Shown here piece by piece: positions 58,213-64,000 of a DNA stretch of 64,000 nucleotides. Where the stretch lies: positions 1,448,450-1,512,449 of the forward strand of contig NZ_CP010552.1 of the NCBI RefSeq assembly GCF_001293165.1. The letters run 5' to 3'. The notes beneath the pieces are model-generated. The model had not been told where the DNA came from, did no database searches, and saw nothing but the letters and a program-made list of their open reading frames with translations. Both the position numbers and the translations under genes were made by a program. How positions within the stretch are numbered: position 1 is the stretch's first letter; every line of letters begins with the position of its first letter. Source of the DNA: Candidatus Thioglobus autotrophicus. Its GTDB lineage: Bacteria; Pseudomonadota; Gammaproteobacteria; PS1; Pseudothioglobaceae.

Positions 58213-58256
58213 AGTATAGCTGAAAACACGAAAAAACGAGAAAAAACGAGAAAAAA
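58213..58256 (-). promoter_or_regulatory. Candidate promoter with helically phased A-tracts
   Basis: On the minus strand TATACT (58218-58213) is a good -10, about 37 bases before the SH3 gene ATG. Upstream of it three A6 tracts start exactly 10 bp apart (58231, 58241, 58251 on the plus strand), in a unit AAAAAACGAG repeated. No good -35 is visible. Phased A-tracts at the helical repeat bend DNA and can activate weak promoters. Confidence 0.5.
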
Positions 58257-58258
58257 CA
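58225..58258. repeat. Short 10-bp tandem repeat
   Basis: The unit AAAAAACGAG occurs twice exactly (58231-58240, 58241-58250) with degenerate copies on both sides (GAAAACACG before, AAAAAACAAA after). It lies in the 263-bp gap between the SH3 gene and the winged-helix gene. The rest of that gap is AT-rich with a minor palindrome TTGATT/AATCAA at 58265-58279 and no gene. Confidence 0.75.
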
Positions 58259-58439
58259 AATAATTTGATTAAAAATCAATGAGTTATATTCAAATATAAA
58301 AACTACCAATATTTTAATGATTTAACATAAAGCCAAAGTCAACCATCACTTTTATAAAAACATCGCTTAAATCTAAAATTTAAGAGTAATTGTTAAAAAA
58401 TAAGGAAATAACGGGTTTCTGATGTTTTTTACTTGATTT

Positions 58440-58877
58440 CTACCAAGCTAAACGATTTTTGGCGCGTGCGAATTTATTAGTTAGTCTATATTTTTGTTTT
58501 GGACTCTTTGGCTTTTCTGGAATGGTGCGCTCAAAAAAATGACATACTAACAAAGGATTTAAAATATCATTCTTAAAACGGGTTTTATGAGTGCGCTTTA
58601 AGATTTTCATCAGTTCATCAGCACTACTTTCTAGCTGGCAATTTCTTAACACTTGAACTTGGTCCGGGCTTATTTCTTCGATCTTACATCTTAGTCCTTT
58701 CTTAGTACAAGATATGTCTAAAACTACTGTTGTATCAATGTTTTCTTGAAAATTAAACCCTTGTTGTTCTGCTGAATTTGAAATGGAATTATTAAACTTT
58801 AACTCCTCGCTAAAATCCTTTTCATTGCTAGAATCTTGCTCCTTTTTGCTTTCTTTATTTTTTCCAAACCAAGCCAT
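58440..58877 (-). CDS. Hypothetical protein with C-terminal winged-helix segment
   Basis: Protein of 145 residues from ATG 58877. The first half is highly charged and probably unstructured (WFGKNKESKKEQDSSNEKDF). The second half, ELMKILKRTHKTRFKNDILNPLL then FFERTIPEKPKSPKQKYRLT, resembles the small winged helix found at the C-terminus of AlbA_2/RecG-like ATP-binding proteins and some Fic proteins, where the phrase is typically ERTIPDKPNSRxQKYRLT. The parent ATPase domain is not present. It could be a stand-alone DNA-binding regulator or a remnant. Monocistronic, downstream of the aap operon terminator. Confidence 0.6.
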   Translation of the reverse strand: MAWFGKNKESKKEQDSSNEKDFSEELKFNNSISNSAEQQGFNFQENIDTTVVLDISCTKKGLRCKIEEISPDQVQVLRNCQLESSADELMKILKRTHKTRFKNDILNPLLVCHFFERTIPEKPKSPKQKYRLTNKFARAKNRLAW

Positions 58878-58915
58878 ATTTATCAAATACCCATTCTATT
58901 GAAATAAAGTTTACC

Positions 58916-58945
58916 AAAAAAATCCCCACCTAAGTGGTGAGGATT
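58916..58945 (-). terminator. Terminator of the aap operon
   Basis: On the minus strand AATCCTCACC pairs with GGTGGGGATT (58945-58936 with 58930-58921, one T-G wobble) around a 5-base loop, followed by seven T (58922-58916). It lies 35 bp after the aapP stop. Confidence 0.9.
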
Positions 58946-58979
58946 GAGTTACAAATGCTTAAAACTTGCTTTTAGATGA

Positions 58980-59756
58980 TTATTGAGTCAATATTTGATC
59001 TAAAAACAGCTGTAAACGCTCTGATTCTGGACTTTCAAAGAACTTATCCGGTGTATTTTGTTCAACAACCTGGCCTTCATCCATAAAGATAACTCGGTCT
59101 GCTACTTTTTTGGCAAAACCCATCTCATGCGTTACACATAGCATGGTAATGCCTTCTTTGGCAAGCTCAACCATAACATCTAATACCTCTGAAATCATCT
59201 CCGGATCAAGTGCAGACGTTGGCTCGTCAAATAACATGATTTTAGGGGTGGTGCATAGTGCTCGAGCAATGGCAACACGCTGCTGCTGACCACCTGAAAG
59301 CTGATTCGGGTACTTTTCAGCTTGGTCCTTAATACCCACTCTATCTAACAGCTTCAAGGCTTTTTCTCTTGCCTCTTGCTTAGTTTCATTGCGCACCCAA
59401 ATCGGTGCGAGCGTTAGATTGTCAATAATGCTTAAATGCGGAAATAAGTTAAAGTGTTGAAACACCATGGCAACTTCAGAACGCACCTGTCTAATTTTTT
59501 TAACGTCATCCGTTAGCTCGGTACCGTCTACAATAATTGACCCTTCTTGAAACTTCTCTAGAAAGTTAACACAACGAATTAAGGTTGATTTGCCACTACC
59601 AGAAGGTCCACAAATGACAATAATTTCACCTTCTTTAACATTGAGATCAACTTCTTTAAGTGCATGAAAGTCACCATACCACTTGTTTAGCCCCTTAATT
59701 TCAATAATATCGCAACAACCCTTTTCACCTATTTCTTTATTTGTTAATTCACTCAT
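58980..59756 (-). CDS. aapP: Amino-acid ABC transporter ATP-binding protein AapP
   Basis: ATPase of a polar amino acid importer. The 258 residues carry Walker [10 protein letters not shown] at 50-58, the signature [15 protein letters not shown], Walker [15 protein letters not shown] and the H-loop CVTHEMGF. Residues before about 18 form a variable N-terminus; family members usually begin near [12 protein letters not shown]. Last gene of aapJ-aapQ-aapM-aapP, 9 bp after aapM, before a terminator. GlnQ-type transporters are similar, but the four-gene layout with large permeases fits Aap/Bzt. Confidence 0.94.
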   Translation of the reverse strand: MSELTNKEIGEKGCCDIIEIKGLNKWYGDFHALKEVDLNVKEGEIIVICGPSGSGKSTLIRCVNFLEKFQEGSIIVDGTELTDDVKKIRQVRSEVAMVFQHFNLFPHLSIIDNLTLAPIWVRNETKQEAREKALKLLDRVGIKDQAEKYPNQLSGGQQQRVAIARALCTTPKIMLFDEPTSALDPEMISEVLDVMVELAKEGITMLCVTHEMGFAKKVADRVIFMDEGQVVEQNTPDKFFESPESERLQLFLDQILTQ

Positions 59757-59765
59757 TTTTTTTAC

Positions 59766-60863
59766 CTACTTGTGTTCAGTGCTAAAACGCACTTCTAATC
59801 TTTTTGAATAACGACTCATTGAATACAAAATCACCCAAATAACCATGGCAACAAATACATAGCCTTCAGTATCTCTTCCTAACCAGTCAGAATTACTAGT
59901 CGCTGCACCAACAATCGCCAGCATGTCAAACAACCCAATAATCAAAAGTAAGGTTGTGTCTTTAAACAAGGCAATAAAAGAGCCTACGATGTTTGGAATA
60001 GAAATCTTTAATGCTTGTGGCAAGATAACAAGCATTGTTTTTTGCATAAAGCTCAGGCCTGCTGCGTCAGCGGCTTCATACTGCCCTCTAGGGATGGCTT
60101 GCAAGCCGCCACGAATCACTTCCGCTATATAGGCTGTTTGGAATAAGGTTATGCCAATTAAGGCTCTAAGTAGTTTGTCAAAATCCATCCCTGCAGAGAA
60201 AAACAACGGCAACACAACAGACGCCATAAACAAAATAGTAATAAGCGGAACACCGCGTACAAATTCGATATACACTACAGAAATAAACTTCACAACGCGC
60301 ATTTCAGATTGCCGCCCTAATGCGAACAAGATGCCCAGCGGAAAAGAGGCGACAATACCCACAGCAGCAACCACAACAGTCAATGTAAGCCCGCCCCATT
60401 TGTCAGTTTCAACAACCTCTAGGCCTAGTCCACCATGTAGCAAAATAAAGGCAACAACAGGATATATTAAAAAAGATCCAATAATGTAATGCGCTCTATA
60501 TTGCGTTTTTTTAATTAACGATCCAATTGCAACTAGCGCCGCAATAATACCAAACATAGTGTTAACACGCCACAATTCTTCTTGAGGATAAAACCCGTAA
60601 ATAAACATTTTTAAATTGGCATTAATAAAAGACCAGCATGCGCCTTCTCGACCACAAGATTGGTTATCTGCAGTCAAATCAAAATTGGCATTAAAAATTG
60701 TCCAGTTTAAAATCGGTGGCAGTAGCAAATAAAGGATATATAACGCAACAAAAGTAAGCGAAACGTTTAATGTGGATGAAAACAAGTTATCTTTCAGCCA
60801 TAGAACGGTCTTAGTTTGCGATTTTGGCGGTTGTTTTGTTTCTTTTAACGAGTAGATTGCCAT
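59766..60863 (-). CDS. aapM: General L-amino acid ABC transporter permease AapM
   Basis: Inner-membrane permease of 365 residues with an N-terminal extension of extra helices (LNVSLTFVALYILYLLLPPIL) ahead of the HisM-type permease domain. The EAA loop reads YEAADAAGLSFMQKTMLVILPQALKISIPN, about residues 255-285. The large size and the loop with Cys residues (SCGREGACWSF) are typical for AapM/BztC as opposed to 220-residue GlnP. It is 5 bp downstream of aapQ. Confidence 0.94.
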   Translation of the reverse strand: MAIYSLKETKQPPKSQTKTVLWLKDNLFSSTLNVSLTFVALYILYLLLPPILNWTIFNANFDLTADNQSCGREGACWSFINANLKMFIYGFYPQEELWRVNTMFGIIAALVAIGSLIKKTQYRAHYIIGSFLIYPVVAFILLHGGLGLEVVETDKWGGLTLTVVVAAVGIVASFPLGILFALGRQSEMRVVKFISVVYIEFVRGVPLITILFMASVVLPLFFSAGMDFDKLLRALIGITLFQTAYIAEVIRGGLQAIPRGQYEAADAAGLSFMQKTMLVILPQALKISIPNIVGSFIALFKDTTLLLIIGLFDMLAIVGAATSNSDWLGRDTEGYVFVAMVIWVILYSMSRYSKRLEVRFSTEHK

Positions 60864-60868
60864 AATAG

Positions 60869-62032
60869 TTACTTACCCTTAATTTGCATTTTCTTGTTAA
60901 AAATATTCAAGATTAATGATATAGCCAGTGATATTGTTAAATACACCAGCATTGTCAATATGATAATCTCAATTGCTTGACCAACGACATTTAAGACAGT
61001 GCCTGAGAATATAGTCACTAGCTCGGTATAGCCAACTGCCGCTGCTAACGAGGAGTTTTTGGTAAGATTTAAGTATTGATTAATAATTGGCGGTATAGCC
61101 ACTCTCAACGCTTGTGGTAATATCACCAGTCTTAACGATTGCGCCTGTGTTAGCCCCATGGCTGACGCTGCTTCCTTTTGTCCATTGTCTACAGACTCAA
61201 TACCCGAGCGAATAGCTTCAGCGATATAAGTGGCCGTATAAACACTCAAAGCAAAGGCTAAAGCAAAGAACTCAATAGATAAGTCTGTACCGCCTCTAAA
61301 ATTAAAACCCTTTAGCGCCGGGTACTCTAATTGCGCTCCAAAAACAAAATAGGCTACAACTGGTAACACCACCACAAGACCTAAAAAGTGCGGAACGGTA
61401 TTAGTAACTATGCCTGTTTCATCATGTTTCTTGTTACTATGTTTTTTAATAAGAATATAGCTAACAATACCGACAATAAGACTTGCAAGTACAAGATAGA
61501 ACTCAACACCCACAACAATTTTAGGCAAGAACAACCCTCTCGAATTGAGGAAAACACTGTCAAAGAAGCTGATACTATTTTTAGGGGAGGGGAAGGCGCT
61601 AAGCGCTATTGAATACCAGAATAGAATTTGAAGTAATATTGGTATATTTCTAAAAATTTCAATATATATTGTTGCCATTTTTCTAATCAAATAGTTGCTA
61701 GATAAACGAGCAACACCAATAATAAGACCAATGATTGAAGCAAAAAATATACCTGCTATTGCAACAACTAAAGTGTTAACAATACCGACATAAAACGCCT
61801 GAAGATTGGTTGATGCTGGCGAATATTCCAAAAAGAAATTATCGTTGACAGCAAAACCAGCCTCATCATTTAGAAAACCAAAACCACTTCTAATACCTCT
61901 TTGCTCAATATTAAGCATCATATTATCAAAAGCTTGATAAGCAAAATAAGCAATAACAACAACGGCTAGTATTTGAAATACGATCGCCCGAACTTCATTG
62001 TCATATAGTAGTGATTTTAGTTTTATAAACAT
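60869..62032 (-). CDS. aapQ: General L-amino acid ABC transporter permease AapQ
   Basis: Partner permease of 387 residues. It has an N-terminal membrane segment, the AapQ/BztB hallmark GFLNDEAGFAVNDN, and a HisM-type domain with EAA loop QKEAASAMGLTQAQSLRLVILPQALRVAIPPI, residues about 290-320. It is separated from aapJ by 63 bp holding an attenuator hairpin, so its expression is expected below that of the binding protein. Confidence 0.94.
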   Translation of the reverse strand: MFIKLKSLLYDNEVRAIVFQILAVVVIAYFAYQAFDNMMLNIEQRGIRSGFGFLNDEAGFAVNDNFFLEYSPASTNLQAFYVGIVNTLVVAIAGIFFASIIGLIIGVARLSSNYLIRKMATIYIEIFRNIPILLQILFWYSIALSAFPSPKNSISFFDSVFLNSRGLFLPKIVVGVEFYLVLASLIVGIVSYILIKKHSNKKHDETGIVTNTVPHFLGLVVVLPVVAYFVFGAQLEYPALKGFNFRGGTDLSIEFFALAFALSVYTATYIAEAIRSGIESVDNGQKEAASAMGLTQAQSLRLVILPQALRVAIPPIINQYLNLTKNSSLAAAVGYTELVTIFSGTVLNVVGQAIEIIILTMLVYLTISLAISLILNIFNKKMQIKGK

Positions 62033-62045
62033 AAAAAACCTTTAT

Positions 62046-62076
62046 AAAAAAAATGGCCAACCTTTTGGCTAGCCAT
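62046..62076 (-). terminator. Attenuator hairpin between aapJ and aapQ
   Basis: Minus-strand stem of 10 bp, ATGGCTAGCC with GGTTGGCCAT (two G-T wobbles), loop AAAA, followed by a T-rich tract (62052-62046). It lies 19 bp after the aapJ stop and inside the operon, so it should stop part of the transcripts and stabilise the aapJ message. Confidence 0.85.
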
Positions 62077-62095
62077 TTTATATTTTGTTTAGACT

Positions 62096-63118
62096 TTATC
62101 TGAACGCTGGAGCGTATAAGATGCCGCCTTTAATCCACAACTGGTTTACACCACGTGGAAGCTGGATTGGTGTTGACATGCCGATGTTTCTCTCGAATAC
62201 TTCGCCATAGTTGCCCACTTGCGCAACAATGTTACGTGACCAATCTTTACTAAGACCTAAGCTTTCATTAAGCTTACCAGACTTACCTTGTAATCTCTGC
62301 ACACCAGGATTAGTAGAGGCATTGTCAATCGTAGCTGAAGTAACACCTAACTCTTCTGCTTCAATCATTGCGTTAAGCGACCATCTAACAATGTTAAGCC
62401 AAGTGTTATCATCTTTACGTACAACTGGACCTAAAGGCTCTTTAGAGATAACATCGCCTAAAACAACAGCAGATGAAGGATCTTTAAGGGTTGATCTAAG
62501 ACCAGCAAGCTGAGATACGTCTGAAGTTAGTGCGTCACAACGACCTGCTTCAAAGCCACCTTTAGTTTGTGGAGAAGTATCATAAGTAACCGCTTTAAAC
62601 TCCATCTTGTTTGAACGGAAGTAATCAGCTAAATTAAGCTCAGTTGTTGTTCCCGCTTGAATACAAAATGAAGCGCCGTCTAACTCTTTCACACTGTTAA
62701 TGCCTAATGATTTCTTAACCATGAAGCCTTGGCCATCGTAGTAGTTTACGCCAGCAAAAGTAAGACCCAGTGAAGTGTCACGAGTATGCGTCCAAGTTGT
62801 GTTACGTGAAAGCATGTCGATTTCACCAGATGATAATGCCACAAAACGCTCTTTAGCTGTTAATGGTACAAATTTTACTTTTTTAGCATCACCTAATGTA
62901 GCGGCAGCAACTGCACGACAAACATCAACATCCATACCAGACCAGTTACCACTTGCATCAGGACTAGAAAAACCAGGTGTACCTGTTGATACGCCACACG
63001 TTAAGCTACCTTTAGCCTGCACATCCTTTAAAGTATCACTATGGAACATGCTTGCTTGTACACTAAAACTACCAATCGTTAATAACGATACAGCCGACAA
63101 TTTTAATAATTTATTCAT
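62096..63118 (-). CDS. aapJ: General L-amino acid ABC transporter substrate-binding protein AapJ
   Basis: Periplasmic binding protein, 340 residues with a Sec signal peptide (MNKLLKLSAVSLLTIGSFSVQA). Family-3 SBP signatures follow: VQAKGSLTCGVSTGTPGFSSPD, DVDVCRAVAAATLG and ALSSGEIDMLSRNTTWTHTRDTSLGLTF, spread over residues 35-120. It binds a broad set of L-amino acids in characterised relatives; specificity here is not known. Strong GAGGAGAGG ribosome site before the ATG fits high expression. First gene of aapJQMP. Confidence 0.95.
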   Translation of the reverse strand: MNKLLKLSAVSLLTIGSFSVQASMFHSDTLKDVQAKGSLTCGVSTGTPGFSSPDASGNWSGMDVDVCRAVAAATLGDAKKVKFVPLTAKERFVALSSGEIDMLSRNTTWTHTRDTSLGLTFAGVNYYDGQGFMVKKSLGINSVKELDGASFCIQAGTTTELNLADYFRSNKMEFKAVTYDTSPQTKGGFEAGRCDALTSDVSQLAGLRSTLKDPSSAVVLGDVISKEPLGPVVRKDDNTWLNIVRWSLNAMIEAEELGVTSATIDNASTNPGVQRLQGKSGKLNESLGLSKDWSRNIVAQVGNYGEVFERNIGMSTPIQLPRGVNQLWIKGGILYAPAFR

Positions 63119-63225
63119 AAAACCTCTCCTCGATTGAGATAAAAAAAACGCAGTATTTAATTAAGTACCACAAGAGGAAAGTTTAACAAAAAATGACTTT
63201 GTGTGAATGTTTTTAATAAAAAAAA

Positions 63226-63405
63226 CTAGGTTCTTTTTTGATACATAGCGACCAAACCTAAAAGCATGGTAACAGTAATAATGATACTAAGAGGCTTGGA
63301 GTCAACAATGGGTAAGTAGCTACTATAGGCTGAAGCCAGTGTTGTGCTTGTTAATAAAGAAGCAACTACAATGAATATTGATTTAATAATGATTGATATT
63401 TTCAT
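63226..63405 (-). CDS. Small membrane protein, 59 residues, unassigned
   Basis: Frame of 59 codons from ATG 63405 to TAG 63226, not recognised as any family. It begins MKISIIIKSIFIVVASLLTS, a plausible signal peptide (possible cleavage after TLASA), followed by a short polar stretch YSSYLPIVDSK and a second hydrophobic helix LSIIITVTMLLGLVAMY ending in the basic tail QKRT. It begins 4 bases after the stop of the 25-residue frame. I see no own Shine-Dalgarno, so it may be translated by re-initiation. The clean two-helix pattern argues for a real gene. Confidence 0.6.
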   Translation of the reverse strand: MKISIIIKSIFIVVASLLTSTTLASAYSSYLPIVDSKPLSIIITVTMLLGLVAMYQKRT

Positions 63406-63409
63406 GCGC

Positions 63410-63487
63410 CTAATGAATAAGCGTCACGCTTAATGACATAATAACGGCGGCTGATGAATAGATAATTGTATGTAATGCTAAGTTCAT
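63410..63487 (-). CDS. Microprotein of 25 residues, unassigned
   Basis: Very short frame MNLALHTIIYSSAAVIMSLS plus five residues, almost wholly hydrophobic, a single candidate membrane helix. The ATG at 63487 is preceded by GGGAGAG at ideal spacing, among the best ribosome sites in the window, which is the main reason to call it. It lies 30 bp after the Sel1 gene and 4 bp before the 59-residue frame. It may be a membrane microprotein, or a leader whose translation controls the next gene. Confidence 0.5.
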   Translation of the reverse strand: MNLALHTIIYSSAAVIMSLSVTLIH

Positions 63488-63517
63488 TTTCTCTCCCTAG
63501 AAAAATAAATTGATAAT

Positions 63518-63871
63518 TTAGTGAATTGTAGTTTCGATTAACTGCGTAATAATTGATTTTGATGAACTAGAATTTTTAAGCGTTGCTCTGGCATACCATT
63601 TTTTTGCCAATTGCTCATCAGCCTGGGTACCTTCACCCGTCAAATAAGCGTACCAAACATTAAACTGAGCTGCTAAATTACCCTGCTTAGCGGCCCTCTG
63701 ATACCAATAAAAAGCGTGTGTTGTATTTCTAGAAACATCTTGACCTTTTTGAAAAATATCAGCTAGCTTGTATTGAGCATCTGCATCTCCTAAATAAGCT
63801 TGTTGCTGGATCTTAACAGTTTCAACTTTTAGCTCTGATTCTGCTAACAAATGTGCATGCATCTGGTTCAT
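63518..63871 (-). CDS. Sel1-like repeat protein
   Basis: Small protein of 117 residues with two Sel1-like (TPR-type) repeats: ADAQYKLADIFQKGQDVSRN and TTHAFYWYQRAAKQGN form the first, AAQFNVWYAYLTGEGTQAD with QLAKKWYARA the second. No signal peptide. The ATG at 63871 follows GGGAAATATC. Sel1 repeats mediate protein-protein binding; the partner is unknown. First gene of a likely unit with the two microproteins. Confidence 0.8.
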   Translation of the reverse strand: MNQMHAHLLAESELKVETVKIQQQAYLGDADAQYKLADIFQKGQDVSRNTTHAFYWYQRAAKQGNLAAQFNVWYAYLTGEGTQADEQLAKKWYARATLKNSSSSKSIITQLIETTIH

Positions 63872-63905
63872 GATATTTCCCTCATTTAGTTATTAATTTG
63901 AACCC

Positions 63906-63933
63906 AATATACCGTGATTTTTAGTGTGTGCAA
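63906..63933 (-). promoter_or_regulatory. Candidate sigma-70 promoter of the Sel1/microprotein unit
   Basis: On the minus strand TTGCAC (63933-63928), a 16-bp spacer and TATATT (63911-63906). The predicted start lies roughly 28 bases before the Sel1 ATG. Confidence 0.55.
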
Positions 63934-64000
63934 AGGCTATTTTTTAACAAAAATTAAATATTATTTTTTGAAAATAATCAATAGTTTGTGTTGTGGTTAT

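Overview
The window is a densely packed, AT-rich bacterial chromosome segment with almost only housekeeping genes. Its gene families and gene orders (rpoH beside groESL; rseP-bamA-lpxD-fabZ-lpxA; pdxA-rsmA-apaG-apaH; lptD-surA; hflK-hflC-purA-rnr; nrdA-nrdB-ferredoxin; selD-selU) are those of a Gram-negative gammaproteobacterium with lipid A and a BAM/LPT outer membrane. AT-richness, very short spacers and many gene overlaps fit a streamlined marine lineage such as the SUP05/Thioglobus sulfur oxidizers or their relatives. That placement is inference from content; no rRNA or tRNA gene is visible to fix it.

Layout. 1-14541: a mostly minus-strand block with groEL (cut by the window edge), groES, rpoH, gmk, an iron-trafficking yggX gene, murJ, the lipid A/outer-membrane assembly genes lpxA-fabZ-lpxD-bamA-rseP, a DUF971 gene, then plus-strand dapF facing the minus-strand pdxA-rsmA-apaG-apaH operon. 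14773-19381: a two-gene RND efflux system, closed by a bidirectional terminator shared with the minus-strand lipB-lipA pair and ybeD. 21386-25720: a five-gene plus-strand operon in which a MoxR-type AAA ATPase and a VWA/HExxH protein flank an NnrS haem-copper membrane protein and a hemerythrin-like protein, followed by a rhodanese. This is the most unusual locus here. 25712-29563: lptD-surA-rlmB (minus). 29700-36234: hflK-hflC-hisZ-purA-rnr (plus). 36304-41301: ilvD, a short ArgA-like acetyltransferase, rnt, and the pxpABC 5-oxoprolinase operon.

41402-51081 is one long plus-strand run of overlapping genes: DUF808, a dimeric dUTPase, a seven-gene MoxR-Bat type cluster (AAA ATPase, DUF58, DUF4381, two VWA proteins, TPR, BatD), then selD and selU for tRNA selenouridine. 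51070-54767 is the aerobic class I ribonucleotide reductase operon nrdA-nrdB-ferredoxin, with two NrdR boxes wrapped around a recognisable promoter. 55090-58176 holds a divergent ferredoxin-reductase-like protein, hemH, a thioredoxin and an SH3 membrane protein. 58440-63118 carries an orphan winged-helix protein and the aapJQMP amino-acid ABC transporter, with a terminator at its end and an attenuator hairpin after aapJ. The last kilobase contains a Sel1-repeat gene and two very short, well-initiated membrane microprotein genes.

Together the window covers envelope biogenesis, protein quality control, cofactor synthesis (lipoate, PLP, haem, selenophosphate), dNTP supply and amino-acid scavenging. 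There is no phage, insertion sequence, CRISPR array or transposase.
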